Positions 50,248 through 58,806 of a stretch of DNA of 64,000 bases are shown here, piece by piece (within the stretch, counting starts at the first letter, position 1; each line of letters begins with the position of its first letter). This DNA comes from Rhodospirillaceae bacterium (GTDB lineage: Bacteria > Pseudomonadota > Alphaproteobacteria > Rhodospirillales > Rhodospirillaceae). The stretch lies in the NCBI GenBank assembly GCA_040219235.1, contig JAVJSV010000021.1:1-64000 (forward strand), in the 5' to 3' direction. Under the pieces are notes generated by a model. It saw only the letters and a list, made by a program, of their open reading frames with translations, did no database searches and was not told the DNA's origin. A program made the translations under genes and the position numbers.

Positions 50248-50264
50248 TGCACAAAGCGTGCCAA
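50248..50264 (-). promoter_or_regulatory. Sigma-54 (-24/-12) promoter of pspABC
   Basis: On the minus strand, TTGGCACGCTTTGTGCA matches the sigma-54 consensus YTGGCACGN4TTGCW with the invariant GG and GC 12 bases apart; one position differs (GTGC for TTGC). It lies about 60 bases upstream of the pspA start codon, on the expected side of a PspF-controlled operon. Confidence 0.88.
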
Positions 50265-50284
50265 CTGTGGTTGGATCATAAAAA

Positions 50285-50383
50285 CAATAAATATCAATGA
50301 CTTACTGTTTTTCATGCTAACATTAATATGTAAAAAAATAATAACTAATAGTAAAATATAATAATATATATCTATAATAAATA
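50285..50383. promoter_or_regulatory. AT-rich control region with IHF-like site, between pspA and pspF
   Basis: TATCAATGACTTA at 50292-50304 fits the IHF consensus WATCAANNNNTTR exactly and sits ~30 bases upstream of the sigma-54 promoter, where DNA bending would bring PspF to the polymerase. The rest, to the pspF start, is almost pure A/T and contains no Shine-Dalgarno sequence. Confidence 0.7.
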
Positions 50384-51430
50384 ATGACAGATCGCCCCGC
50401 ACCTCTTGGTCAATCCCCGGCCTTTCTGACCCATATGGACGAGTTGTCCCGGGTCGCGCCTATTGATCGCCCGGTTCTGATTATCGGCGAGCGTGGCACG
50501 GGTAAGGAACTCTCCGCGGCCCGGGTGCATTATCTTTCCGGACGCTGGGGTGGACCCTTCGTGGCCATCAACTGCGCCGCAATTCCAGACTCTTTGTTGG
50601 AAGCCGAACTGTTCGGGGTCGAGCCGGGCGCGTTTACAGGCGCCGCCCAGCGGCGGGCCGGACGGTTCGAGCGGGCCGATGGTGGCACGTTGTTTCTGGA
50701 TGAGGTCGGCAACGCGCCCATGGCCGTTCAGGAGAAGATTCTCCGAGTTATTGAATACGGCGAGTTTGAGCGCCTTGGCGGATCTGAAACCATCAGTGTG
50801 TCCGTGCGCATTGTTGCAGCTACCAACGCTGACCTTCCCGCCCTCGCCGCCGCCGGAAAATTCAGAGAGGACTTGCTCGACCGCCTGGCCTTTGATGTTC
50901 TCACTTTGCCGCCGCTTAGGGCGCGCACCGGTGATGTGCCAATGCTGACAGACGTATTTGGGCGTGCGATGGCAAATGAACTCGATTGGCCGGTGTTTCC
51001 CGGGTTCAACGCTGCGGCTATTGCCGCTCTGGACTCGCACCCCTGGCCGGGCAATGTGCGGGAGTTGAGGAACGTTGTGGAGCGCGCGGTGGCATCCTGT
51101 GAACCTTCTGGGCAGCCCATCGACGACACTGCGATTATTCTCGACCCCTTTGCATCTCCCTACCGCATGGTTGCCTTTACGCCCAATGCACACGCATCTG
51201 CGACCGAGGTCGTGCCAGTGAAAAACGCAGGTGAAAATATACCGGGTCGTATGCCCTGTGATTTTAAAACGGAAACCGCTGCTTTTGAGAAGCGCATTCT
51301 TGAAACGGCGCTGGATGCGTGTCGGCACAACCAAAAAAGCGCCGCCGAGCATCTGGGCCTGACCTATAATCAGCTGCGCAACAGTTTACGTAAGCACGGC
51401 CTGCTGCCCAGTCAGGAGGAAGCCCCGTGA
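50384..51430 (+). CDS. pspF: PspF-type sigma-54 enhancer-binding activator
   Basis: A 348-residue AAA+ activator without an N-terminal receiver domain, the hallmark of PspF. Walker A is GERGTGKEL near residue 34, the sigma-54 loop is GAFTGA near 84, Walker B is TLFLDEVG near 104, and a Fis-type helix-turn-helix closes the protein ([21 protein letters not shown]). It activates the divergent pspABC operon from upstream sites and is held in check by PspA. The start has no ribosome site in an A/T-only leader, so translation may be leaderless. Its end overlaps the methyltransferase gene (GTGA). Confidence 0.93.
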   Translation: MTDRPAPLGQSPAFLTHMDELSRVAPIDRPVLIIGERGTGKELSAARVHYLSGRWGGPFVAINCAAIPDSLLEAELFGVEPGAFTGAAQRRAGRFERADGGTLFLDEVGNAPMAVQEKILRVIEYGEFERLGGSETISVSVRIVAATNADLPALAAAGKFREDLLDRLAFDVLTLPPLRARTGDVPMLTDVFGRAMANELDWPVFPGFNAAAIAALDSHPWPGNVRELRNVVERAVASCEPSGQPIDDTAIILDPFASPYRMVAFTPNAHASATEVVPVKNAGENIPGRMPCDFKTETAAFEKRILETALDACRHNQKSAAEHLGLTYNQLRNSLRKHGLLPSQEEAP

Positions 51431-52233
51431 GCAAATTTAATGAGACGAATCTCAAGAACTGGGAAGGCCGCGTGCCGCTGCATTTGCGGTCATACCCTTT
51501 GGAAAAATTCAAAGCCGGTTGGGACCCGTTGTTTCCGATTGAAGCCAGCGAGATCGGCGATATTTCCGGTTTGGATGTTCTGCATCTGCAATGTCACATT
51601 GGCATGGACAGTCTTGGTTTGGTCCGCCGTGGGGCTAATGTTACCGGTTTAGATTTTTCACCGTCGGCGGTCAAAGCGGCGCGCGACCTGGCCACAGCAA
51701 CAGGATTGGACGCGACGTTTGTTGAGGGGGATCTTTATGAAACGCCCAAGCTCATCAAACAGAAATTCGATCTTGTGTATACCACCTGGGGCACCATCAC
51801 CTGGCTGCCAGACATCGAGAAATGGGCGAAGGTTGTCGCGGCCATGCTCAAACCCGGTGGCCGTTTGTATTTCGCAGATGGGCACCCCACGATGCTGCTG
51901 ATGGAGGAAGTAGGGGACAAGCTGGTCCATCAGTATCCCTGGCGCACAGAAGTCGACTCGCCAATGTCTTTTGATGAAGAAATCACCTACACCGGCGAGC
52001 CTATGCCACTCGACAGCAGCCGCAGTTACGATTGGGCTCACCCGCTGTCCTCAATTATCGGCGGACTTCTAGACGCAGGCATGACGCTCGATTTTCTGCA
52101 TGAGTATGACACGGTCGCGTGGCAGTTTGCCACGCTGATGGTGCCGGATCCCGATGAACCACGCATGTTCCGTCTGCCTGCACACCTGCCACAATTGCCG
52201 CTGTCGGTTTCACTGGGTGCCACGAAGGTCTGA
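51427..52233 (+). CDS. Class I SAM-dependent methyltransferase
   Basis: A 268-residue methyltransferase starting at GTG 51427, overlapping the pspF stop by 4 bases and so translationally coupled. Motif I is VLHLQCHIGMDSLGL near residue 47, motif II VTGLDFSPSAVKAA, and the later VAAMLKPGGRLYFADGHP. The variant LQCHIG in place of GxGxG marks a known branch of small-molecule methyltransferases. Coupling to pspF is unexpected; no link to the stress response is known to me. The substrate is unknown. Confidence 0.85.
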   Translation: MSKFNETNLKNWEGRVPLHLRSYPLEKFKAGWDPLFPIEASEIGDISGLDVLHLQCHIGMDSLGLVRRGANVTGLDFSPSAVKAARDLATATGLDATFVEGDLYETPKLIKQKFDLVYTTWGTITWLPDIEKWAKVVAAMLKPGGRLYFADGHPTMLLMEEVGDKLVHQYPWRTEVDSPMSFDEEITYTGEPMPLDSSRSYDWAHPLSSIIGGLLDAGMTLDFLHEYDTVAWQFATLMVPDPDEPRMFRLPAHLPQLPLSVSLGATKV

Positions 52234-52414
52234 AAGAAAAAGCTGCTAAAGACTTAGCCAATGCCCAGCGCAAGATATCCAAATACCAGCTAAGCGTCAG
52301 TCAAAAGCCAGGCTTTCCAGGGACTTAAGGGCCAAGCCGTTCGCTGGAGTTGCCGAGGCTTGCAGATCAAGCCTGACCCGAGTCACTCTAGCGGTGCAAC
52401 TCAGGAGAAAAATC

Positions 52415-53866
52415 ATGCTCAACCGCCGATCCTTGCTTTCCTCAGTCGTGGCCGCAGGCACGTTTGCCAGCGTCGCTCCCAAGCCACTCAGGGCGGCCAC
52501 CAAGAAATTCGATGCCATCGTCATCGGGTCGGGGCTGTCGGGTCTGAATGCTGCCATGCTGCTTGAAGAGCAAGGCATGAAAGTGCAGGTGTTGGAAGGC
52601 CGCAACCGCGTTGGTGGCCGGGTCTATACCTTGATGGATGTGCCGGGACGTCCGGAAGCCGCAGGTGAGCTGATCGGCGGCAACTACGCCCGCATGATTG
52701 ATACGGCTGAACGCCTGGGCTTGGACTTGATACCGCCTGTTCAGCTGGGCGCGTCACGTGGCTGGCTCTATCGCATTAAAGACCAGAACATCACAGCGGA
52801 AGAATGGCCGAGCCATGCACTGAACCCGTTGGACGGTGAGGACCGTCAACTTCTGCCACATCAATTGCTGGCAACGCTGTCTCACCGCAACAGCCCGTTG
52901 TCTGGAAGGGCCTTGGACGATTGGATTTTACCAGAGTTTCAGCAGTTCGATATTCCCCATTCGCAGTATCTGCGGGAAACGCTGGGCTATAACCAAGCAA
53001 CCATCGATCTTATGAACGTGGTCATCCACACGGATCACATCGACAACACCTCTGCATTGCATGAAATCCGCCGCTATGCGGTTGGAGAGTTTAATCGCAG
53101 TGCAACTTTGGCGAATAACGAACGTCCAGCCTCACTACAGGTCAAAGGCGGCAATTCGCTGATGCCGTTTGCCATGGCGGAGAGCCTGGAGAACGGCGTG
53201 GAACTGAACAAGACCGTTCACACCATCGAAGATGACGGCACTTTGGTCACCGTCCACTGTGTTGATGGCACCATCTACCAGGCCAATCAGGTGATTTGCT
53301 CTGTGCCGTACCCGGTGCTGCGTCATATGAAATTTACCCCGCGCCTACCGATGTTGATGGAAAGCGCTATCGATGAAATTGATTACGGTATTTCCATTCA
53401 GGTCCACTTCCTGATCGAAAAAGAATACTGGAAGGAAGATGGGTTGCAGGCCAGCATCTGGACCGATGGTCCCATTGAACGTTTTGCCGTGCTGAACCGT
53501 GGGGATGACGGCGAAGCGACCTCGGCCATCGCTTTTATCAATGGCAATGAAGCTTATAAGTACGATTACATGACCGACGCTCAGGCGTCAGCCTACACCT
53601 TGCAGGAGTTGGCACGTATTCGTCCGTCAACCAAGGGGGCGCTGAAACCTATTTTGGTGCAGTCCTGTCATCGTGATGTCCACGGCGCGGGCGACTGGGT
53701 GTTCTGGCGTCCCGGTCAGATCACCAAGTACGCAGGCAACATGCGCGCCAACCATGGCAACATTCATTTCTGCGGCGAACATACAGCCTTGCTGGAGCGC
53801 GGCATGGAAGGGGCGTTTGAGTCCGGCGAGCGGGCTGCCTTCGATAGTTTGGAGATGGTGGGATAA
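52415..53866 (+). CDS. Tat-exported flavin amine oxidase
   Basis: I chose ATG 52415 (AGGAGAA upstream). A Tat signal (NRRSLLSS, cleavage near PLRAA at ~28) precedes an FAD-binding Rossmann motif (IVIGSGLSGLNAAML) and the RNRVGGRVYTL segment typical of monoamine oxidases. The C-terminal FAD motif HFCGEHTA, with ERGMEGAFESGERAA, is also present. Members oxidise amines, amino acids or polyamines, giving aldehyde, ammonia and H2O2; the substrate is not known. It heads an operon with the CpeT-like (4 bases downstream) and DUF1838 genes, all exported. Confidence 0.88.
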   Translation: MLNRRSLLSSVVAAGTFASVAPKPLRAATKKFDAIVIGSGLSGLNAAMLLEEQGMKVQVLEGRNRVGGRVYTLMDVPGRPEAAGELIGGNYARMIDTAERLGLDLIPPVQLGASRGWLYRIKDQNITAEEWPSHALNPLDGEDRQLLPHQLLATLSHRNSPLSGRALDDWILPEFQQFDIPHSQYLRETLGYNQATIDLMNVVIHTDHIDNTSALHEIRRYAVGEFNRSATLANNERPASLQVKGGNSLMPFAMAESLENGVELNKTVHTIEDDGTLVTVHCVDGTIYQANQVICSVPYPVLRHMKFTPRLPMLMESAIDEIDYGISIQVHFLIEKEYWKEDGLQASIWTDGPIERFAVLNRGDDGEATSAIAFINGNEAYKYDYMTDAQASAYTLQELARIRPSTKGALKPILVQSCHRDVHGAGDWVFWRPGQITKYAGNMRANHGNIHFCGEHTALLERGMEGAFESGERAAFDSLEMVG

Positions 53867-53870
53867 AGAC

Positions 53871-54875
53871 ATGCGATTTTTTGCAGCCATCGTTTCTTTA
53901 TGGATTTTGATGTTATCAGGAGGTGTCGTCGCCGAAGGCGATATGGACCCCAATGCGCGGGATCTCCTCATCCTCACCGACTGGTTTGAGGGTGAATTCG
54001 ACAACGAAGAACAGCGCTGGTTTTATACCCGCAACGGCGGCGAAGGCGAGCCAAAACACCTGCGCATGCATGCCGCCCACAAACGGCTCGACTTACCCAA
54101 CATTGGCGAGCACGTTTTTTACCTTCAGCACCATATTAATGATGATCCCACAGACGTCGCACGTCAGCGCATTGCCGTTTTTATCTCCGAGCCGGAAGAC
54201 CAAAGCATCCGCATGAAGCAGGGCTTCTTCAAGGACCCCGGCAAAGCCCTCAACGCGCATCTCGATCCGTCAAAGCTGGCGGACCTGACCGCAGACGATA
54301 TTTTCTTTATCGAAAACTGCGACATTTTCTGGCGCCGGGAGGCCGATCAATACGTCGCCAACATGAAACCCAAAGCCTGCCAGTTTGGCGAAGGCGATCT
54401 GTTGCGCTACTCGGTGCACCGCTGGACGTTGTCTGAGACTAAGCTCTGGCTGGTGGACTCGTCTTTCCTGGTTTCTAACGACAGCCTTCATGTGGGTTTG
54501 CCGGTGGACGAACCGTTCCGCATGCGCCGTTCTAAGATTTTTGAGTGTGAAGTGACCTTCCGCACTGAAGATGGCCGTGAGGCGCGGTCTGTCAAAGACA
54601 TTCGTCTCCACAGCCAGGGCGGCCTGGTGTGGTTTGATCCCGACGAGAATGGCGATGTGTATGGCCTTCGTATGCGCGATAAAGAATACCCGTTTTATAG
54701 CGAACGGCCCGACTTCTTGCTGTTGTCTCTGCAGAAAAAGGGCCAGGCGACCATGGTCGGGTATGCGCTGACAGATGTTGAGGCCCGCCGCGTTGGTTTT
54801 AATCTTGGCTCGGTTCTGGGCCACTGCCATCGTGAAGGGTATGATTTCCGCCAGACCCTTGATCAGTTGCCATAG
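53871..54875 (+). CDS. CpcT/CpeT-like (chromophore lyase family) secreted protein
   Basis: A 334-residue protein with a signal peptide ending GGVVA near residue 22. ILTDWFEGEFDNEEQ near residue 33, HVFYLQHHINDDP, ARQRIAVFISEP and later MKQGFFKDP resemble the CpcT/CpeT family, which in cyanobacteria attaches bilins to phycobiliproteins. There is no sign of phycobiliproteins here, so the beta-barrel probably binds another small hydrophobic ligand. It is long for the family; the C-terminal ~120 residues are extra. It starts 4 bases after the amine oxidase gene, so the two are expected to act together. Family assignment is from pattern recognition only. Confidence 0.65.
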   Translation: MRFFAAIVSLWILMLSGGVVAEGDMDPNARDLLILTDWFEGEFDNEEQRWFYTRNGGEGEPKHLRMHAAHKRLDLPNIGEHVFYLQHHINDDPTDVARQRIAVFISEPEDQSIRMKQGFFKDPGKALNAHLDPSKLADLTADDIFFIENCDIFWRREADQYVANMKPKACQFGEGDLLRYSVHRWTLSETKLWLVDSSFLVSNDSLHVGLPVDEPFRMRRSKIFECEVTFRTEDGREARSVKDIRLHSQGGLVWFDPDENGDVYGLRMRDKEYPFYSERPDFLLLSLQKKGQATMVGYALTDVEARRVGFNLGSVLGHCHREGYDFRQTLDQLP

Positions 54876-54890
54876 GCCAGTTGCCATAGG
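54863..54890. repeat. 14-bp tandem duplication across a stop codon
   Basis: CAGTTGCCATAGG occurs at 54864-54876 and 54878-54890. The first copy holds the last codons and TAG stop (54873-54875) of the CpeT-like gene. With a period of 14, the second copy is out of frame. Confidence 0.85.
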
Positions 54891-54894
54891 ATTT

Positions 54895-55812
54895 ATGATG
54901 AAGACTCAGAAATTAACCCGCAGATACGCCCTGGCCGCTGCCGGTGGTGTTAGCTTATCGGTCGCCACCGCCACTGCGACAGCCACTAGGACACGGGCGC
55001 AGCCCCAAACGTTAGACCTGTCTGACCCGGCAACAAATCTGGACGCCTACGTCAAGTTACGCGGCTCGACGGCGGATGAGACCGTCTATCAGGTATACAG
55101 CGGCAATATTTTTCAGGCGGTGCCTGGAGAAGTCCCCCGCCCCATCATTGGTTTCTGGGGCTTGCAAAAAGCCAACTGGCGGCCGGATGGTGCCGGCGGA
55201 TACCTCAGCACCGATTATGATCTCGGTCTGTATGTAGACCCTGACTCTCGTCAAATCCTCAGCACCTGGGACAACCCTCTCACTGGAAAATCTGTTGATG
55301 TTCTGCACTATCGGTCCGGGCCATCCGACGGTGTGCATAGTCTGGCCGCCGAGGGCGAAAGCGCTTACGGCACGTTTACAGACAATTGGCAGGTGTCGGG
55401 CGATCAGGTGGTTCACGAAACAACCCTCTGGAGTGACCGGAAGAACCTGCTGCAGCCCGAGGCATATCCCCTGGGCTCAACCGGCGAACGTTTTCGAACA
55501 TCTATGTCTTACTCGTTGATGGGACGAGCCTCTGAACTGCTCGACCCAACCATAAGCAAAGCGCCGTGCTCCTACATTTGGAGCTTTATCGCGCCGTGGC
55601 CACCGTGGATGGAAATGGGACAACGCGATGATTTCGTAGTTTGGCGCTGGGTGGGCCACAAACTCATGTCGCGGTCTGAGATCCCGCAAGATTTGATCGA
55701 TGGTGTGGAAGCCGTGTGGCCCGGCTATGTCGATGACAAGCGCCCCTGGGAAGAGGGATCGTCCGGTTGGCACCAGTACAAATGGCTGCAAGATGGTCAC
55801 ACGCCAACGTAG
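54895..55812 (+). CDS. DUF1838-family Tat-exported protein
   Basis: A ~305-residue protein starting MMKTQKLTRRYALAAAGG, a Tat signal followed by an Ala-Thr repeat (TATATATRTRA). The mature part begins LDLSDPATNLDAYVKLRGS and includes VYQVYSGNIFQAVPGE and APCSYIWSFIAPWPPWMEMG, in line with DUF1838 proteins, which are of unknown function. ATG 54898 is equally possible; the ribosome site is weak. It is the third gene of the amine oxidase operon. A short hairpin and T run follow at 55805-55829. Confidence 0.75.
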   Translation: MMKTQKLTRRYALAAAGGVSLSVATATATATRTRAQPQTLDLSDPATNLDAYVKLRGSTADETVYQVYSGNIFQAVPGEVPRPIIGFWGLQKANWRPDGAGGYLSTDYDLGLYVDPDSRQILSTWDNPLTGKSVDVLHYRSGPSDGVHSLAAEGESAYGTFTDNWQVSGDQVVHETTLWSDRKNLLQPEAYPLGSTGERFRTSMSYSLMGRASELLDPTISKAPCSYIWSFIAPWPPWMEMGQRDDFVVWRWVGHKLMSRSEIPQDLIDGVEAVWPGYVDDKRPWEEGSSGWHQYKWLQDGHTPT

Positions 55813-55829
55813 CGTTGTTCTGTTTTTTT
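55805..55829 (+). terminator. Weak hairpin terminator after the DUF1838 gene
   Basis: CAACG at 55805-55809 pairs with CGTTG at 55813-55817 around the TAG stop codon, followed by TTCTG and TTTTTTT. The stem is short, so the call is tentative. Confidence 0.45.
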
Positions 55830-55840
55830 AGTGACCGTTG

Positions 55841-57475
55841 TTACGTCTGTGGTGATGCTGGCGTTGCCAGCGGTGCAAGACCGTTTTCCACATCTGGTGA
55901 CAGGCTCGTGTCTTCTGCTTGTCTGAGGTGATGTACCGCCCGCCACACATGATAGGCGCTGCGGTGAAGCCAGCGAATGCTATCCAGCCGATCCGCCACT
56001 TGCTCCGGTTCAATATCGCCCCGCGAGGCGCGAGTAATCAGCGTATGGCGGTATGAGCGCCGCTGCGTCCTCAAGAGGGCGCGGACGCGATCCAGAGAGA
56101 CTTCTGTCTGTTCATTCAGGGTGTCGTTCGACACCCTTTTTGCCACGCGCTCCAATAGCCCCGCCAGACGTTTGAGACGGTGATCGTAGCGGCGAACTCT
56201 TAGGGGATCAGAATTTTTACAGCGGACATACAACCGGTTCAGGTGGTCGATGGCATGGATCGTTGCCACATGCCGCAGATGGACAAAGCTTTGGCTGGGG
56301 TCTGTTTTGACCCGATTGAGATAGGTGCGCGTGTCATTAAGGGCACGTCGCGTTGCGTCCAGGCGTTCTTCCTCTGCATCGTCTCTTAAATGCGGGTCTA
56401 ACAAATCCGCAAGAATCTGAAACAGATCCAAAGCAATAGCCTGCGCTGTTGCCGCTGCCGCATCCACGGCGGCCGAGGCGTCTGGGATTAAGCGGTCGTC
56501 TAGGCGCGTCGTCAAATGTGGGCCGCGCTCGGGCACCAATCGGGTAATCAGGTTTGCAAACGCCGTTGTAAAAGGCAGCACCAGCAGCACGCCGATGATG
56601 TTGAACAGAGAATGAAACGCCACCAGGGCGACTTGCGCATCACCACTGCCGGCGCTCAAGCTGCCGTGCACGGCAGCGGTGTAAAACCCCAACAGGATAA
56701 ACGCCATAACACCGGTCATGATATTGTAAACGACATGCGCATAGCCGGTTTGGCGCATCGCCGTCGACCCACCGATGGTGGCCAGAAACGCGGTGAAGGT
56801 CGTGCCCACATCCATGCCAATCACCATGGCGGCGGCTTGGGGAAACGAAATCGTTCCGGTGGACAGTGCCACCATCGCTGTGGCAATGCCCGCGCTCGAG
56901 GATTGCGTCACCAGGGTAATGGCAATGCCAATCCCCACCAGTTGCAGGCGACCGATAAGGCTGTCGCCGGGAAAATCACTGGGCGTCACACGGCCTTCAA
57001 ATACCGCCATACCTTGCTGCATGGCATCGATGCCGATGAACAGCAGGCTGAACCCAGCCAAGGCCCAGCCCGCAGACTGCGCTCGGCCCCGGCCAAACAT
57101 TTTCAGCAGAACGCCCAGCAGCACGACGGGCAAAACCACCACACCCAGGTGCAGTTTGAAGCCAATCAAGGCCACCAGCCAGCCGGTCATGGTGGTGCCG
57201 ATGTTGGCACCAAAAATAACGCCTAACGCTTGAGGAAAGGTCATCAGACCCGCACCGACAAAGCCGATGGCGGTGACCGTGGTCGCACTTGAAGATTGAA
57301 TGACGGCTGTGGTGACGGCCCCCGCCGCCGCGCCAGAAACCGGGTTGGTCGTGAAGCGCGCGAGGGCCCGGCGTAGGGCGTTGCCCGCCAAGTCTTTCAG
57401 ACCGTCGGTCAGAATCAGCATGCCCAGCAAAAACAGGCCAACGCCGCCGATCGCGAGCAAGATGTCGGTGTTCAT
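55841..57475 (-). CDS. Na+/phosphate cotransporter (NptA/PhoU-domain family)
   Basis: A 544-residue protein. The first ~310 residues are an inverted-repeat membrane domain with about eight helices; each half carries a Gln-Ser-Ser-Ser motif (VIQSSSATTV near residue 60 and VTQSSSAGIA near 190) that marks Na/Pi symporters. The C-terminal ~220 residues are helical and PhoU-like (LDATRRALNDTRTYLNRV). Import of inorganic phosphate driven by sodium is the likely role. It is the last gene of a minus-strand run starting at 60315, 38 bases after the NTF2-like gene. Confidence 0.9.
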   Translation of the reverse strand: MNTDILLAIGGVGLFLLGMLILTDGLKDLAGNALRRALARFTTNPVSGAAAGAVTTAVIQSSSATTVTAIGFVGAGLMTFPQALGVIFGANIGTTMTGWLVALIGFKLHLGVVVLPVVLLGVLLKMFGRGRAQSAGWALAGFSLLFIGIDAMQQGMAVFEGRVTPSDFPGDSLIGRLQLVGIGIAITLVTQSSSAGIATAMVALSTGTISFPQAAAMVIGMDVGTTFTAFLATIGGSTAMRQTGYAHVVYNIMTGVMAFILLGFYTAAVHGSLSAGSGDAQVALVAFHSLFNIIGVLLVLPFTTAFANLITRLVPERGPHLTTRLDDRLIPDASAAVDAAAATAQAIALDLFQILADLLDPHLRDDAEEERLDATRRALNDTRTYLNRVKTDPSQSFVHLRHVATIHAIDHLNRLYVRCKNSDPLRVRRYDHRLKRLAGLLERVAKRVSNDTLNEQTEVSLDRVRALLRTQRRSYRHTLITRASRGDIEPEQVADRLDSIRWLHRSAYHVWRAVHHLRQAEDTSLSPDVENGLAPLATPASPQT

Positions 57476-57513
57476 ATCCTACTATAGGGGGCGGTGTTTG
57501 GGTTTGTGCACCC

Positions 57514-58143
57514 CTAAAACTCAATCCCTTTTGCTTTGAGGTGTTCAATCAGCTTGGGGTCAACGTTGGCTTCGTGGGCGCGCTTGAGCTGAATCAGGGA
57601 GGCCAGGGGCGCTTCAATCCAATGGAAGAATTTCCAAGCCTCGTCCTTTTGCCGCAACAGCGCGGTCACCCGGACTTCACCACCGATGGGCTTCTGGTAA
57701 AGTTTTTCGGTGGCGAAATAAACATTCCAGTTCATCGTCCAGAAGGCCTGCACCACGCCCGGGGCGATCTCGCGCGCGGTCACGTCACGATAGGTGATCA
57801 GATGGGCGGTGGTGTCCGGGTCGGCCCCACGAAAATAACTTTCAAGGGCCGGCCAACCGCGCAGCGCGTCGATTTCTTCGGCGACATAAATCAGCCCCGG
57901 GTCTGCGGTATCCCAGAAGGGCACCATGCCGTCGGCATCGTAATCATTCCATCGCGCCACATAGTCCGAGAGCAGGCGTTCAAACGTATCCGTCATATCG
58001 GTCATTTCTGCGTTGTCCTTTTGCAAGCGAGCCTCTTGTGCGCCCGCCCGGTGCGGCGTGGCGACCAGGGTGGCGGCTGTGACGCCAGCCGTGATGCCGG
58101 CCATGTGACGGCGGGTAAGTTTGGGCATCATTGTTTTGGTCAT
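57514..58143 (-). CDS. Tat-exported NTF2/SnoaL-like protein
   Basis: A 209-residue protein. ATG 58143 overlaps the stop of the upstream membrane-protein gene by one base. The Tat signal (PKLTRRHMAG, cleavage after AGA near 35) is followed by an alpha+beta cone domain: FERLLSDYVARWNDYDADGMVPFW, LRGWPALESYF, VRVTALLRQKDEAWKFFHW. This is the DUF4440/SnoaL-type fold, used for ligand binding or isomerase-like chemistry. Substrate unknown. Coupling to the membrane protein suggests a joint function. Confidence 0.75.
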   Translation of the reverse strand: MTKTMMPKLTRRHMAGITAGVTAATLVATPHRAGAQEARLQKDNAEMTDMTDTFERLLSDYVARWNDYDADGMVPFWDTADPGLIYVAEEIDALRGWPALESYFRGADPDTTAHLITYRDVTAREIAPGVVQAFWTMNWNVYFATEKLYQKPIGGEVRVTALLRQKDEAWKFFHWIEAPLASLIQLKRAHEANVDPKLIEHLKAKGIEF

Positions 58144-58802
58144 TAGGGTTTCCAAATGCTGAGTATAACAATGCCGCCAATCAGCAGCCAAAGCCCCACC
58201 AGTATGGCGGTGCCGTAGGTATAGATATGGCGGATTTTTGCTTCCAGGGCGTCAGAAGATCCATCCCGTTTGATGACGGCCCAGGTGCGATAGAAATCGA
58301 TGATCGAAAGCCGGATGCCCACACCGCAGGCCATCACCCCGGCAAACAGCATGAGTTTCCAGGCCAGCCAGAACGGCACGTTCGTTCCGTTTGCCAAGGC
58401 ATATAATCCCGCAGCGGCCAATCCAACCATCACCACATACCGCAGTCCCCGGTCGAGTCTGGCGAGGGCGGCTCCGGCAGGGTCTTTGCGTTTGTGATGA
58501 ATGACCTCAACAAAGAGAAGCCACAGAATTGCTATCGCGGCGGTTGCCATCGCTGTCTCTGATCCGCCAGGCACAAAGCCGTACAGTGCGGCTAAGGTAA
58601 AGCCCAGTCCCAGTTGCAGGATCAGCGCATAGCGCACATGCTGGTCCACATCCAAAACATGGTCCATCAGCTTGTTGCGCTCTTCAAAAGGCATAGAGGC
58701 CGCGCGGCAGACATAGCGGTAGCCACTGTTAATGACGAATTCTGCACCAAGCCAGTACCCCAGCACGGCAATATGAGCGACCAGCAGTGTGGGTTCCAGC
58801 AT
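58143..58802 (-). CDS. CopD-like multi-pass membrane protein
   Basis: A 219-residue protein with about six hydrophobic segments and conserved-looking His in LLVAHIAVLGYW, DVDQHVRYALI and EVIHHKRKDP, which could ligate heme. Size and topology match the protein at 21417, which is paired with a cytochrome c. Here the partners are the NTF2-like protein (1-base overlap) and a solute-binding protein 4 bases after the end of that gene. No clear family name can be given. Confidence 0.6.
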   Translation of the reverse strand: MLEPTLLVAHIAVLGYWLGAEFVINSGYRYVCRAASMPFEERNKLMDHVLDVDQHVRYALILQLGLGFTLAALYGFVPGGSETAMATAAIAILWLLFVEVIHHKRKDPAGAALARLDRGLRYVVMVGLAAAGLYALANGTNVPFWLAWKLMLFAGVMACGVGIRLSIIDFYRTWAVIKRDGSSDALEAKIRHIYTYGTAILVGLWLLIGGIVILSIWKP

Positions 58803-58806
58803 GGGG

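Noticed and set aside
56516-57226. A 236-codon plus-strand frame opposite the Na/Pi transporter
   Set aside because: Antisense to a transporter with both QSSS motifs; low-complexity His/Gln/Gly composition.
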